A stretch of DNA of 41,483 nt. Origin: an uncultured Dorea sp. GTDB taxonomy: Bacteria; Bacillota; Clostridia; Lachnospirales; Lachnospiraceae. The notes beneath the pieces were generated by a model. That model was given only the letters and a program-made list of their open reading frames with translations, made no database searches and was not told where the DNA came from. Shown here piece by piece: positions 16,210 through 25,780 of the stretch. Both the position numbers and the translations under genes were made by a program. Numbering within the stretch: position 1 is the first letter of the stretch; each line of letters begins with the position of its first letter. The stretch spans positions 1-41,483 of the forward strand of contig CAKRAT010000013.1 in assembly GCA_934295165.1 (NCBI GenBank), read 5' to 3'.

Positions 16210-17433
16210 TTAATCCTGAACACGGATCATATGTACGATCTGCTCTTTGTAAAGTTTTGATCTGGTCTCGTAATCTCCTTCCATCATAACAGGTGTTACG
16301 AATCCAAATTCTCCTTCCAGCTCCGGAACTTTTATAACTTCAATCTCCCCGTATGATTCTTGCAGCTGCGGAACCATATCTTCTTCCTTCCCCTTGATTC
16401 TTACAAAGAATCTTCTCTTGGAATCCGCCTTATCTTCCAGGCATAGCTTTTCTTCTTTCCACATCGTCATAATATTACGGTTCAGATGTTTTGCTTCATC
16501 TACAACATCAGCAACTACAGCACTTGCGGTTGGCAGTTTTCCCGCTCCGCTTCCGTAGAACATCGCATCTCCTAATACATTACCGTGTACAAAGATGGCA
16601 TTAAATACATCATTAACATTATAAAGCGGATGTTCCGGATATAACATACATGGTGCTACAATTGCATGAAGCCGGTTACCCGCATAACGTCTGCTGGAGG
16701 CCAGCAGCTTAATCGTTGTTCCCATTACTTTTGCATACTTCATATCTTCTACTGTAATCTCTGTAATTCCTTCACAATAGATATCTTCAAAGTCTACCTG
16801 TTGTCCGGAAATCAGTGATGACAAGATCGCAATCTTTCTACATGCATCATACCCTTCCACATCAGCTTCCGGATTTCTTTCTGCATATCCATTTGCCTGC
16901 GCCTCTTTTAAGACAGTATCGTAATCTGCACCTTCATAGAACATTTTGGTAAGCATATAATTTGTCGTTCCATTTAAAATTCCGGTAATCTCTTCAATCT
17001 CATCTGCTGTCAATGAAGAATTCAGTGGACGGATAATCGGAATTCCTCCTCCGACACTCGCTTCGAACAGAAAATTGATATTATGCTCTGCTGCTATTGA
17101 AAGTAACTCTGCCCCATGTTTTGCAACAAGCGCCTTATTCGATGTCGCCACACTTTTTCCTGCCTGCAGGCAGCGTTTTACAAATGTATAAGCAGGTTCA
17201 ATACCGCCCATAACTTCTACAACGATCTGTACATCTTCATCTGATATTATCGTCTCAAAATCATGTACAATTTTTTCCTGCACCGGATCTCCCGGGAAAT
17301 CTTTCATGTCCAGCACATATTTTACATTCAGTTCTTCACCGATTCTCTGGTTGATACGTGCTCCGTTAGTATTAATTACTTCTACTACTCCAGATCCTAC
17401 CGTTCCGTAACCCATTACTGCTATATTGATCAT
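16210..17433 (-). CDS. hom: Homoserine dehydrogenase
   Basis: 407 residues. The NAD(P)-binding motif GYGTVG is at 8-13; the catalytic region includes FEASVGGGIPIIRPL, GILNGTTNYML and NPEADVEGYDACRK; GSGAGKLPTASAVVAD follows, and a C-terminal ACT-like domain begins near FFVRIKG. It reduces aspartate semialdehyde to homoserine for threonine and methionine. GGGAGGG precedes the ATG. The gene starts 13 nt after the prfB stop, so it probably receives transcription from secA-prfB, which would tie amino-acid synthesis to a translation/export transcript. Confidence 0.96.
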   Translation of the reverse strand: MINIAVMGYGTVGSGVVEVINTNGARINQRIGEELNVKYVLDMKDFPGDPVQEKIVHDFETIISDEDVQIVVEVMGGIEPAYTFVKRCLQAGKSVATSNKALVAKHGAELLSIAAEHNINFLFEASVGGGIPIIRPLNSSLTADEIEEITGILNGTTNYMLTKMFYEGADYDTVLKEAQANGYAERNPEADVEGYDACRKIAILSSLISGQQVDFEDIYCEGITEITVEDMKYAKVMGTTIKLLASSRRYAGNRLHAIVAPCMLYPEHPLYNVNDVFNAIFVHGNVLGDAMFYGSGAGKLPTASAVVADVVDEAKHLNRNIMTMWKEEKLCLEDKADSKRRFFVRIKGKEEDMVPQLQESYGEIEVIKVPELEGEFGFVTPVMMEGDYETRSKLYKEQIVHMIRVQD

Positions 17434-17446
17434 ATATTCCCTCCCT

Positions 17447-18554
17447 TTAGCCGTTTGCGATTTTCTTTAAATATGCATTGATAAATGAATCAATATCTCC
17501 ATCCATTACGGCATTTACATTACTGTTTTCCTCATTTGTCCGATGATCTTTCACCAGTGTATATGGCTGCATGACATACGATCTGATCTGATTTCCAAAT
17601 CCGATGTCTTTTACTTCGCCCCGGATATCCGATACTTTTTCGGCCTGTTCCTGTTCTTTCATAAGCTGCAGCTTTGCTTTTAACATCTGCATTGCCTTTT
17701 CTTTATTATGGTGCTGTGATCTTTCATTCTGACACTGTACCACAATTCCGGTCGGCAGATGTGTAATACGGATTGCTGATGAAGTTTTATTGACATGCTG
17801 GCCTCCTGCACCGCTTGCGCGATATGTATCAATTTTCAGGTCATCCTCATCAATCTCTATATCGATATCATCTTTCAAATCCGGAAGTACATCACACGAT
17901 GCAAAAGATGTCTGACGTTTTCCGGCTGCATTAAACGGTGAAATCCGCACCAGTCTGTGCACACCTTTTTCAGATTTCAGATACCCATAAGCATTTTCAC
18001 CATTTACTTCAAATGTGACCGCCTTGATTCCTGCAATATCTCCATCCAGAAAATCCAGCACCTGAAGAGTGAATCCCTTTCTTTCGGCCCACCGGCTGTA
18101 CATACGGTACAACATACCTGCCCAGTCACAGGATTCCGTTCCGCCGGCTCCCGCATGAATCGTCATAATTGCATTACATGCATCATATTCTCCTGACAGC
18201 AATGTCTGGATCTTCAGCTTTTCAAACACTTCTTCAAATGTCTGAATCTCTTCTTCAAGCTCTTTCACCATCTCCGAATCTTCATCTTCATATCCCATTT
18301 CAATTAAAAGACAGATATCTTCATAAGAATTATAAAGACCATGAATTGTCTCTACCAGTTCTTTCAGATTCTTCAATTCTTTCATCAGTTCCTGTGATTC
18401 TTCCGGATTATCCCAGAATCCAGGTTCTTCTATTTTACGTTCCAGTTCTTCTATTCTTCGCTCTTTCCCTGCAACGTCAAAGTGAATCCCTCATTTCGGC
18501 AAGAGGTTCTTCGTAAGCGTTCATTATTGTTTTGAACTGATCTAATTCAACCAC
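17447..18554 (-). CDS. prfB: Peptide chain release factor 2, with programmed +1 frameshift
   Basis: RF2 recognises UGA and UAA stops and releases the finished peptide. The gene is in two frames: GTG at 18552-18554 opens 25 codons ending at CTT TGA C (TGA at 18477-18479); after a +1 slip the frame continues with GAC (18476-18478) for 343 codons, 368 residues in all, normal for RF2. The stop-codon anticodon mimic SPF is seen in RISPFNAAG and the catalytic GGQ in GAGGQHVNK. GAGGTGG precedes the GTG. An internal ATG at 18383-18385 would omit the first part of the N-domain and is not the true start. The slip autoregulates RF2: low RF2 favours frameshifting. Downstream of secA, upstream of hom. Confidence 0.95.
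18476..18494 (-). promoter_or_regulatory. RF2 programmed frameshift signal
   Basis: On the minus strand ATGAGGGATTCACTTTGAC: an internal Shine-Dalgarno-like GAGGG, 5 nt, then the slippery CTT followed by TGA C. The CTTTGAC core is canonical; the upstream stimulator is shorter than the AGGGGG of Escherichia coli and is set slightly further away. Confidence 0.9.
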
Positions 18555-18581
18555 ATTTCCACCTCTTTCTTTATTATATTC

Positions 18582-18607
18582 CGGCGGCCGGACCATCCCT
18601 GCCGCCG
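18582..18607 (-). other. GC-rich hairpin between secA and prfB
   Basis: cggcggc (18582-18588) and gccgccg (18601-18607) form a 7-bp all-GC stem with a 12-nt loop in otherwise AT-rich DNA. No T-run follows, so it is not an ordinary terminator. It could be an RNA processing or stabilising structure between secA and prfB, which are commonly cotranscribed. Confidence 0.5.
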
Positions 18608-18644
18608 TTATCTTATATCTTATTTTTGTTTTGCGTATTGCAGA

Positions 18645-21212
18645 TTAGTTTTTACGTCCGCAGCACTGTTTGTATTTCTTGCCGCTTCCGCACGGGCATG
18701 GATCGTTTGGATATACTTTCTTTTCCGCACGTGTCTTTGGTGCACGCACACCCGTATCATCTTTATTCGTTCCGGTTACTTTTGCAACCTGTTCTCTTTC
18801 TACTTTCTGCTCCAGTTTTACATGCAGGATTGTACGCACAGTATCTTCTTCGATACTTCTTGTCATCTCATCGAACATCTCGTATCCGATCATCTTATAT
18901 TCTACCTTCGGATCTCTCTGTCCGTAAGCCTGAAGACCGATTCCCTGACGCAGCTGATCCATATTATCGATATGATCCATCCATTTTGCATCAATCACTT
19001 TCAGAAGAACAACACGTTCAATCTCACGCATATGCTCCGGTTCCGGGAACTCTGATTCTTTCGCTTCGTAAACCTTGGCTGCACGCTCTTTCAACATATG
19101 TTTCAGTTCTTTCTGACTGAGATCTTTGATATCCTCCTCCGTGATTACTTCCATCGGGATCGTATTGCGGATAGTCATGTTCAGTTCTGTCAGATTCCAC
19201 TCATCATAATCCTGATTCGGACTGACTACCATATCAACCACATTTTCAACGTAATTGTTCATCATATGGAAGATGGAATCACGCATATTGTCACCGTCCA
19301 GTACATGACGTCTTTCTTCATAGATAATTTCTCTCTGTTCATTCATTACCTGGTCATAATCCAGCAGGTTCTTACGGATTCCAAAGTTATTACTTTCAAT
19401 CTTCTCCTGTGCTTTTTCAATCGCACTGGAAAGCATCTTATGTTCAATCTGTTCGCCGTCTTCTACACCAAGCGCATTAAATACATTCATAAGCTTCTCT
19501 GAACCAAACAAACGCATCAGATCATCTTCCAGCGAAATATAGAATCTGGATTCTCCCGGATCTCCCTGACGTCCGGCACGTCCACGCAACTGATTATCTA
19601 TACGTCTGGATTCGTGACGCTCCGTTCCGATGATCTTAAGACCTCCGGCCTCTCTTGCTTCATCATCCAGTTTGATATCCGTACCACGTCCTGCCATATT
19701 GGTTGCAATTGTTACCGCATCATGAATACCGGCCTGTGCAACGATTTCTGCTTCCAGTTCATGGAACTTCGCATTCAATACATTATGCTTAATGCCGCGG
19801 CGTTTTAACATTCCACTCAGCAATTCCGAATTATCAATTGTAATTGTACCAACCAGTACCGGTTGATGTTTTGCATGCGCTTCTTCAATTGCATCACATA
19901 CAGCTCTGAATTTTTCCTTCTGTGTTTTATATACCGCATCTTCCAGATCCTGACGCTGAACAGGCAGATTTGTCGGAATTTCTATAACGTCCATTCCGTA
20001 AATCTCACGGAATTCTTTTTCTTCTGTCAGGGCAGTACCTGTCATACCAGATTTTTTCTCGTATTTATTAAACAAATTCTGGAATGTAATCGTTGCCAGA
20101 GTCTTACTCTCACGCTTAACCTTTACATGTTCCTTAGCCTCAATTGCCTGATGCAGACCATCCGAATAACGACGTCCCGGCATAATACGTCCGGTAAATT
20201 CGTCTACGATCAGTACTTCATCATCTTTGACTACATAGTCTTTATCGCGGAACATAAGATTGTGTGCACGCAATGCAAGAATAATGTTGTGCTGAATCTC
20301 CAGGTTCTCAGAATCGGCAAGGTTTTCAATATGGAAGAACTTTTCAACCTTCTTCACACCATCTTCGGTAAGATTGATATTCTTCTCTTTCTCATTAACA
20401 ATAAAATCTCCGGTCTCTTCGATATCTTCACCCATGATTGCATTCATCTTGGTAAATTCACCGCTCGCCTCACCTTTCTCCAGCTGACGCGCAAGTATAT
20501 CGCATGCTTCATAAAGTTTTGTGGATTTCTCACTCTGTCCGGAAATGATCAGTGGTGTTCTTGCTTCATCGATCAGTACTGAATCGACCTCATCGATCAA
20601 TGCATAATTCAATCCTCTCTGAACAAGCTGCTCTTTGTAAATTACCATATTATCTCTCAGATAATCAAATCCAAGTTCATTATTCGTTACATAAGTAATA
20701 TCACATTCATATGCAGCACGTCTTTCATCGTTATCCATACTATTCAGCACGACACCTACTGTCAGTCCCAGGAATTCATGTACCTTTCCCATCCATTCGG
20801 CATCACGTTTTGCAAGATAATCATTAACGGTTACAACATGTACACCTTTTCCTTCCAATGCATTCAGATAAGAAGGAAGGGTTGCAACCAGTGTCTTTCC
20901 TTCACCGGTTCTCATCTCTGCAATACGTCCCTGATGCAGGATGATTCCACCAATAATCTGTACACGATAATGTTTCATTCCCAGCACACGGCTTGCTGCT
21001 TCTCTTACAGTTGCATAAGCCTCCGGAAGAATATCATCTAAAGTTTCGCCTTTCTCCAGACGTTCTTTAAATTCTTTTGTCTTTGCCTTCAGTTCTTCAT
21101 CTGAAAGTTTCTGCATATCTTCATCCAGTGCCATAACTGCATCGGCAATAGGATATACTCTTTTCAGCTCATTCTGGCTGTGCGTTCCAAATATTTTCTG
21201 TATAATATTCAT
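18645..21212 (-). CDS. secA: SecA preprotein translocase ATPase
   Basis: 855 residues, full length. Walker A is MRTGEGKT ending at 107; the DEAD-like Walker B is [15 protein letters not shown] near 205-220; [11 protein letters not shown] and [13 protein letters not shown] are the second motor domain's motifs. The C-terminal zinc site has Cys839, Cys841, Cys850 and Cys851. It powers export of unfolded proteins through SecYEG. AAGGAG lies 9 nt before the ATG. First gene of the secA-prfB-hom-lysC run, with promoter at 21267-21295. Confidence 0.98.
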   Translation of the reverse strand: MNIIQKIFGTHSQNELKRVYPIADAVMALDEDMQKLSDEELKAKTKEFKERLEKGETLDDILPEAYATVREAASRVLGMKHYRVQIIGGIILHQGRIAEMRTGEGKTLVATLPSYLNALEGKGVHVVTVNDYLAKRDAEWMGKVHEFLGLTVGVVLNSMDNDERRAAYECDITYVTNNELGFDYLRDNMVIYKEQLVQRGLNYALIDEVDSVLIDEARTPLIISGQSEKSTKLYEACDILARQLEKGEASGEFTKMNAIMGEDIEETGDFIVNEKEKNINLTEDGVKKVEKFFHIENLADSENLEIQHNIILALRAHNLMFRDKDYVVKDDEVLIVDEFTGRIMPGRRYSDGLHQAIEAKEHVKVKRESKTLATITFQNLFNKYEKKSGMTGTALTEEKEFREIYGMDVIEIPTNLPVQRQDLEDAVYKTQKEKFRAVCDAIEEAHAKHQPVLVGTITIDNSELLSGMLKRRGIKHNVLNAKFHELEAEIVAQAGIHDAVTIATNMAGRGTDIKLDDEAREAGGLKIIGTERHESRRIDNQLRGRAGRQGDPGESRFYISLEDDLMRLFGSEKLMNVFNALGVEDGEQIEHKMLSSAIEKAQEKIESNNFGIRKNLLDYDQVMNEQREIIYEERRHVLDGDNMRDSIFHMMNNYVENVVDMVVSPNQDYDEWNLTELNMTIRNTIPMEVITEEDIKDLSQKELKHMLKERAAKVYEAKESEFPEPEHMREIERVVLLKVIDAKWMDHIDNMDQLRQGIGLQAYGQRDPKVEYKMIGYEMFDEMTRSIEEDTVRTILHVKLEQKVEREQVAKVTGTNKDDTGVRAPKTRAEKKVYPNDPCPCGSGKKYKQCCGRKN

Positions 21213-21266
21213 TCGATGTTACTCCTTATTCGTGATTCTGGCCGCAAATCGACCACTTTATTCTCC

Positions 21267-21295
21267 ATTTTATCACTATCCCTACATCAATTCAA
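21267..21295 (-). promoter_or_regulatory. Promoter of secA
   Basis: On the minus strand TTGAAT (21290-21295), 17 bp, TAAAAT (21267-21272), about 55 bp before the ATG. Confidence 0.7.
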
Positions 21296-21302
21296 CCGAT
21301 TT

Positions 21303-21322
21303 ATAAAGTGTTAACACTTTAT
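21303..21322. promoter_or_regulatory. Perfect 20-bp palindrome immediately upstream of the secA promoter
   Basis: ATAAAGTGTTAACACTTTAT is fully self-complementary with no loop, and its edge lies 7 bp upstream of the secA -35 box. No T-run follows in the minus direction, which argues against a terminator for the hisA gene upstream. It has the look of a dimer binding site. Confidence 0.5.
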
Positions 21323-21369
21323 TTACGACCCTCTCTTGATCGTTTCCCTTTTTATTTTTATCCATTATT

Positions 21370-22137
21370 TTAATGATAGTTCTTTATCACATCATACGGA
21401 ATTTTTCCGCCAAACAGATCAAGCGCACTTCCGATTGTAAAATCAATCTTTCCATTCCCGACTCTGCGGATACATTCCAGATCTTCCATGCTTCCAATCC
21501 CTCCGGCATAAGTCACAGGTATATCCACTTCATTTAATATCCCGATCAATTCTTTTTCGATTCCGGACGCCTTTCCCTCTACATCTACACCATGTACAAG
21601 AAACTCATCACAATATCCGGATAATCTATGCAGAATCTCTGCGTCCAGTTCCACATTGGTAAATGTCTGCCAGCGGTCAGTTACAATATAATAAACTCCG
21701 TCTTTCTTTCTGCAGCTCAAATCAAGGACCACATGTTCTTTGCCTGCCGACGTACACAGTTTTTTCAGATTATCCCAGTAAATTTCTCCGTTTTTAAATA
21801 CGTAAGATGTCACAATTACATGGCTTGCTCCGGCTTCCATATATTCTTTTGCATTATCTGCTGTAATTCCTCCTCCAATCTGTAATCCTCCCGGATATTC
21901 TTTCAGCGCTTTCAGTGCCTGTGTCTTTGTCTGTGCATAGTATTCCGAAGATACCGGATTTAAAAGAATCACATGACCTCCTCTTAATCCATCTTTTTTA
22001 TACAGCCTTGCAAAATAGTCTGCTTCCTGATCTGCCGCAAAATTTTCTTCTGCCTGATTTCCCTGATCTAAAAGACTTCCCCCGACAATCTGTTTTACTT
22101 TTCCATTATGTATATCAATACATGGTCTGAATTTCAT
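21370..22137 (-). CDS. hisA: HisA isomerase of the eukaryotic HIS6 type
   Basis: 255 residues, a TIM-barrel enzyme that isomerises ProFAR to PRFAR in histidine synthesis. Segments FRPCIDIHNGKVKQIVGG, VVLDLSCRK, WQTFTNVELDAE, DEFLVHGVDVEG and IDFTIGSALDLFGG correspond to yeast HIS6 and its plant relatives much better than to ordinary bacterial HisA. Likely catalytic acids are Asp8 and Asp139. No other his gene is nearby. AAGGAG stands 11 nt before the ATG; the promoter is at 22168-22196. The eukaryotic-type subfamily has been noted in a few bacteria, so lateral transfer or an ancient paralogue are both possible. Function is likely but the subfamily placement is from memory. Confidence 0.85.
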   Translation of the reverse strand: MKFRPCIDIHNGKVKQIVGGSLLDQGNQAEENFAADQEADYFARLYKKDGLRGGHVILLNPVSSEYYAQTKTQALKALKEYPGGLQIGGGITADNAKEYMEAGASHVIVTSYVFKNGEIYWDNLKKLCTSAGKEHVVLDLSCRKKDGVYYIVTDRWQTFTNVELDAEILHRLSGYCDEFLVHGVDVEGKASGIEKELIGILNEVDIPVTYAGGIGSMEDLECIRRVGNGKIDFTIGSALDLFGGKIPYDVIKNYH

Positions 22138-22167
22138 AAATGCTGTTACTCCTTTTCGTTTTTCAGT

Positions 22168-22196
22168 ATTTTATCACACTAAAGTATGAGCGTCCA
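22168..22196 (-). promoter_or_regulatory. Promoter of the hisA-like gene
   Basis: On the minus strand TGGACG (22191-22196), 17 bp, TAAAAT (22168-22173). It begins about 20 bp beyond the terminator of the preceding lipoprotein gene. Confidence 0.5.
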
Positions 22197-22219
22197 GTTC
22201 CTTATTTTAGTTCAAAAAA

Positions 22220-22254
22220 GGATACAGGAAGATTATTGTCTCTTCCCTGTATCC
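22220..22254 (-). terminator. Terminator of the small lipoprotein gene
   Basis: On the minus strand GGATACAGGGAAGA pairs with TCTTCCTGTATCC (one bulged G) and runs straight into TTTTTTG. Confidence 0.85.
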
Positions 22255-22315
22255 CCGCTTGTTTTTCTTATATTATTCTGCTCTGCCGCTTCCCGTGACT
22301 TTCCATTTTTCTATA

Positions 22316-22669
22316 CTACCGGGTGTTTTTTGTATCACTTTTCCCTGTATTGTCTCTTGTCTGACCGGTGGTTCCGTCATTTGCCTTGTCTGTCGTATCC
22401 TGGTCACTGCCCGGATCCAGATCATCCGCAATATCATCCACACCATTCTCCACGTCATTTCCGATTTCGTCCATGACTCCATCATTCCGATCCGTAACAT
22501 CATCATTCGTCGTACCGTTATCGTCTAATGTATTTCCGGTCGTTCCCTCCGTTGCAGAATTATCATTTGCCGCATTATCAGCTGTATTATTTCCGCAGGC
22601 AGTCAGTCCTGTCATCGCTCCTGCACACATTAATACCAGCATCATTCTTTTCCATTGTTTCATTTTCAT
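22316..22669 (-). CDS. Small acidic lipoprotein of unknown function
   Basis: 117 residues from the ATG at 22667-22669; a second ATG two codons later is better spaced from the AAAGGGAG site and is equally plausible. A basic N-terminus (KMKQWKR), a hydrophobic core and the lipobox LTAC (Cys25) define a lipoprotein signal, so the mature protein should be lipid-anchored outside the membrane. The rest is low-complexity, rich in Asn, Asp, Thr and Gly (DNAANDN, DDIADDLDPGSDQD) and has no domain I recognise; it is probably disordered. It has its own terminator. A CAAGTATTACTTG palindrome lies upstream at 22701-22713. Confidence 0.75.
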   Translation of the reverse strand: MKMKQWKRMMLVLMCAGAMTGLTACGNNTADNAANDNSATEGTTGNTLDDNGTTNDDVTDRNDGVMDEIGNDVENGVDDIADDLDPGSDQDTTDKANDGTTGQTRDNTGKSDTKNTR

Positions 22670-22822
22670 AATCTCCCTTTCGTATATTTTCATCTATCAT
22701 CAAGTATTACTTGTTACCAGTAATATCTGCATTTTCCAGAAATATATACAAAAACAGAAATATTCTTGTTGCTGGTATTTTCTTACATTTTAAATTTTCC
22801 TGTCTTTTATGCTCAGAATCAC

Positions 22823-24775
22823 TTACAACCGCTCTGCTATAATACCACTTCTGTATGCAGCCAGCAGGACTTCCAGATCTGCGATCTGTTCTTTCAGATG
22901 TCTTCCGACATCCGTATCTTCTACTTTTTTGCGCTCAAGTGTTCGTTTTACTACCGTACTTTCCGAATGAATGTCACTTTCTTTTTCTATGGCAGCTTCT
23001 GTAGATTCAAATGGCTTATGTGCCGCCAGAATCAATCCATACGAATTATAGATCAATGTATATCCCGCAATTCCGGTCTCTTTCTGATAAGCTTTGGAAA
23101 ATCCACCATCGATAACCAGAACTTTTCCTCCACATTTCACCGGATCTTCTCCATCTTTTCTTTTTACAGGAACATGACCATTAATAATATGTGCATCTTC
23201 ATTTTCCAGTCCGAATTCTTTTAATATCCGGTCTATTACTTTTTCATCTTCCAACAACAGATAATATGAATTTTTCTTTTCTCTATGCGTCTCTTTTTCC
23301 GCCAGAAAATAACGTTCAAACGTTGCCATCTTATCTTTTCCGAACAACGGCGAATTTTCACTCAGCCAGATATACCACATGATATCTTTCCCGCGTTCTT
23401 TTTCTTTAGAATCCATAGCATAGAATCCTTTTCTCACATAACTTTCAAGGACTTCATAGAGTCCTTTACCCTTATATGTATGGCCAAAAATCCTTACACT
23501 TTTCAGGCTTCCGTCTTCTTTCAGCGGTACACATCCATGATAAAGAAGATTACCATTATACACTTTATATAGTCCACCTTTATTCAGCAGAAAATGCATA
23601 TGCCTTTGTAATTTTTCACAGTTTTCAAATGCACGTTCCAGGCGTTCCATGATGTCCTCTTCCTCTTTTGTCAGCGCATATGGCTTTTTCGGATCGATCG
23701 TCGGGAAATTTGAATCCAGGAGTTTATATTCTTTTCCGTCCAATTCAATCGTGCCCTTCTCATAATCAATATGATGCAGGAGATTCCGCTTTTCCAGTTT
23801 GAACCCCGGATTCTTCTTAATAATCTGACCTTCCACTTTAAACTGGATCACAGAAATAGCTTTGTGCATCTTTACATCCATCAACATCTCGCTCGCACTG
23901 TAATTCGGGCTGCCTTTTAATTTAAAACACTCACAGGGATCATCCCGATATGTATTCATAGCAAATGTTGCCAATGGAAGCAGATTGATTCCATATCCTT
24001 CTTCCAGAATATCCAGATTACCATATCTGGCACAGATACGGATTACATTGGCAATACAACCTCTCTGCCCGGCTGCTGCTCCCATCCACAGAACATCATG
24101 ATTGCCCCACTGAATATCCACAGAATGATAATCCATCAGTTTATCCATGATGATATGCGGTCCGGGTCCTCTGTCATAGATATCCCCGACAATGTGCAGG
24201 TGATCCACTGTCAGGCGCTGTATCAATTCACTCATGGCAATGATGAATTGTTCCGCACGTCCGATCCTGATAATCGTGCTGACAATTGCATTATAATAGG
24301 ATTCCTTGTCTGTCATGTCATTTTTTTCTGTAATAAGTTCTTCAATCACATATGCAAAATCTGACGGCAAAGCCTTTCTTACCTTTGATCTGGTATATTT
24401 ACTTGCAGTTCTTTTGCATACTTCGATCAGTCGGTACAACGTAATTTTGTACCAGTCTTCCATATTCTTTTCCGTCTTTTTGATTCGGTCCATCTTTTCT
24501 TTTGGATAATAAATAAGAGTAGCAAGGGTCTGTTTGTCCCTGCTACTCAAAGTATTACCAAATACATCATCAATTTTACGGCGCACGGAACCAGAGCCAT
24601 TCTTCAGAACATGTGCAAATGCCTCATATTCCCCGTGAATGTCTGTCAGAAAATGTTCTGTGCCTTTCGGCAGATTTAATATCGCCTGTAAATTGATGAT
24701 TTCAGTGGAAGCTTTAGCAATGGTCGGATACAGTTGAGAAAGTCTTTCCAGATAACGTTCCTCTAATTGTCTCAT
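22823..24775 (-). CDS. fbp: Fructose-1,6-bisphosphatase, class III
   Basis: 650 residues, characteristic of the Firmicutes class III enzyme and unlike the 330-residue class I form. It carries a calcineurin-like metallophosphatase core: TDIHGEYE at 44-51, GDIYDRG at 197-203, GNHD at 224-227, and a later INGHVPVK. It hydrolyses fructose-1,6-bisphosphate in gluconeogenesis. GGGAGG precedes the ATG. It is flanked by dapB upstream and the lipoprotein gene downstream, and I see no clear terminator. Family assignment is firm. Confidence 0.95.
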   Translation of the reverse strand: MRQLEERYLERLSQLYPTIAKASTEIINLQAILNLPKGTEHFLTDIHGEYEAFAHVLKNGSGSVRRKIDDVFGNTLSSRDKQTLATLIYYPKEKMDRIKKTEKNMEDWYKITLYRLIEVCKRTASKYTRSKVRKALPSDFAYVIEELITEKNDMTDKESYYNAIVSTIIRIGRAEQFIIAMSELIQRLTVDHLHIVGDIYDRGPGPHIIMDKLMDYHSVDIQWGNHDVLWMGAAAGQRGCIANVIRICARYGNLDILEEGYGINLLPLATFAMNTYRDDPCECFKLKGSPNYSASEMLMDVKMHKAISVIQFKVEGQIIKKNPGFKLEKRNLLHHIDYEKGTIELDGKEYKLLDSNFPTIDPKKPYALTKEEEDIMERLERAFENCEKLQRHMHFLLNKGGLYKVYNGNLLYHGCVPLKEDGSLKSVRIFGHTYKGKGLYEVLESYVRKGFYAMDSKEKERGKDIMWYIWLSENSPLFGKDKMATFERYFLAEKETHREKKNSYYLLLEDEKVIDRILKEFGLENEDAHIINGHVPVKRKDGEDPVKCGGKVLVIDGGFSKAYQKETGIAGYTLIYNSYGLILAAHKPFESTEAAIEKESDIHSESTVVKRTLERKKVEDTDVGRHLKEQIADLEVLLAAYRSGIIAERL

Positions 24776-24856
24776 AATTACCTCCCGGTCTCCTATGTAT
24801 TGTATTCTGTTATACCATGCCGATGTATTCTTACGGCTTTTCTAGTTTTCATAATA

Positions 24857-25615
24857 TTAAAACCGAATCACATCAGACATATCATATCTGCCGGCTGGTT
24901 TTCCTGCCAGAAATTTCGCTGCCTCTACCGCGCCTTTTCCAAATACTGCTTTTGAATATGCCGTATGCTTAAATTCAATTACTTCATCCTGACCCGCAAA
25001 GATAACTTCATGATCTCCCACGATTGTTCCACCGCGCACTGCTGAAATACCGATTTCTTTCTGGTCACGTTTCTGGCGCACCTGACTTCTGTCATATACA
25101 TAATGATACTGGTTGTCTGCTGCTTCATTAACCGAATCAGCCAAAGCAAGTGCGGTACCACTTGGTGCATCCAGTTTCTGATTATGATGCTTCTCTACCA
25201 GTTCGATATCATATCCCGCCGGTGAAAGTACCTTTGTTGCATCCTGAAGAATCTTCAGAAGTAAATTAATTCCCAATGACATGTTCGCAGATTTTAACAC
25301 TGCTACTTTCTTTGCGGATTCTTCCACTTTTGCAAGCTGTTCTTCTGAAAGACCTGTTGTACAAAGTACGACCGGTACCTGCTTTTCTACACAATAGTCC
25401 AACAGTTCATCAGCTGCCGCTGCATTGGAAAAATCGATAATGACATCTGCATCAACATCGCATTCGCTGATGCTTTCAAATACCGGATAATCATTTGCTA
25501 CTTTGGTATACTTGTCAACACCTGCCACTAATCCGATTCCCTCTGTTTTCTTGATGATATCTGTAATGACACGACCCATGTGTCCGTTACATCCATGCAT
25601 AATTGCTTTTACCAT
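24857..25615 (-). CDS. dapB: 4-hydroxy-tetrahydrodipicolinate reductase
   Basis: 252 residues. The dinucleotide motif GCNGHMG is at 8-14; the substrate motif EKHHNQKLDAPSGTA contains His143, His144 and catalytic Lys147, followed by the threonine of SGTA. It reduces the product of DapA on the way to diaminopimelate (cell wall) and lysine. GAGGAGG stands before the ATG. dapA ends 165 bp upstream, separated by a heavily structured intergenic region. Confidence 0.96.
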   Translation of the reverse strand: MVKAIMHGCNGHMGRVITDIIKKTEGIGLVAGVDKYTKVANDYPVFESISECDVDADVIIDFSNAAAADELLDYCVEKQVPVVLCTTGLSEEQLAKVEESAKKVAVLKSANMSLGINLLLKILQDATKVLSPAGYDIELVEKHHNQKLDAPSGTALALADSVNEAADNQYHYVYDRSQVRQKRDQKEIGISAVRGGTIVGDHEVIFAGQDEVIEFKHTAYSKAVFGKGAVEAAKFLAGKPAGRYDMSDVIRF

Positions 25616-25643
25616 GTCCTTATCCTCCTCTGTATACTACGAG

Positions 25644-25658
25644 ACTGCCTCCGGCAGT
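25644..25658. other. Small hairpin in the dapB leader
   Basis: actgcctccggcagt is a 6-bp stem (ACTGCC/GGCAGT) with a 3-nt loop, about 30-45 bp before the dapB ATG. It shares its CTGCC-GGCAG core with the tip of the larger structure at 25687-25769. Confidence 0.5.
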
Positions 25659-25686
25659 TTCTATTATATATTTTACGCTATAAAAC

Positions 25687-25769
25687 AAAGGATACCATAT
25701 ATGTAATACATCTGTAAAACCTGCCGCCGGCAGCTTCTTACAAACGCATAACGATGTATGATATCCTTT
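25687..25769 (-). other. Nested stem-loop element between dapA and dapB
   Basis: Read on the minus strand, AAAGGATATCATA (25757-25769) pairs with TATGGTATCCTTT (25687-25699) over 13 positions with one G-U. Inside, ACATC pairs with GATGT, then TGTAA with TTACA, and a tip CTGCC-GGC-GGCAG (25721-25733). All pairs are nested in the same order. The outer stem ends in TTTGTTTT, so it may end dapA transcription. The elaboration exceeds what a simple terminator needs. It does not match the lysine riboswitch as I know it. Confidence 0.6.
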
Positions 25770-25780
25770 TATCTTACTTA

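Noticed and set aside
18582..18607. The secA-prfB hairpin as an intrinsic terminator.
   Set aside because: No T-run follows on the minus strand, and secA and prfB are usually cotranscribed.
19863..20582. 239-codon plus-strand frame inside secA.
   Set aside because: Antisense shadow of a certain gene; no start signals and Phe/Cys-rich composition typical of shadows.
25616..25780. A lysine riboswitch before dapB (and likewise before lysC or dapA).
   Set aside because: The region is too short and I could not find the conserved core of the lysine riboswitch; lysC and dapA have 27-nt and about 30-nt leaders respectively.
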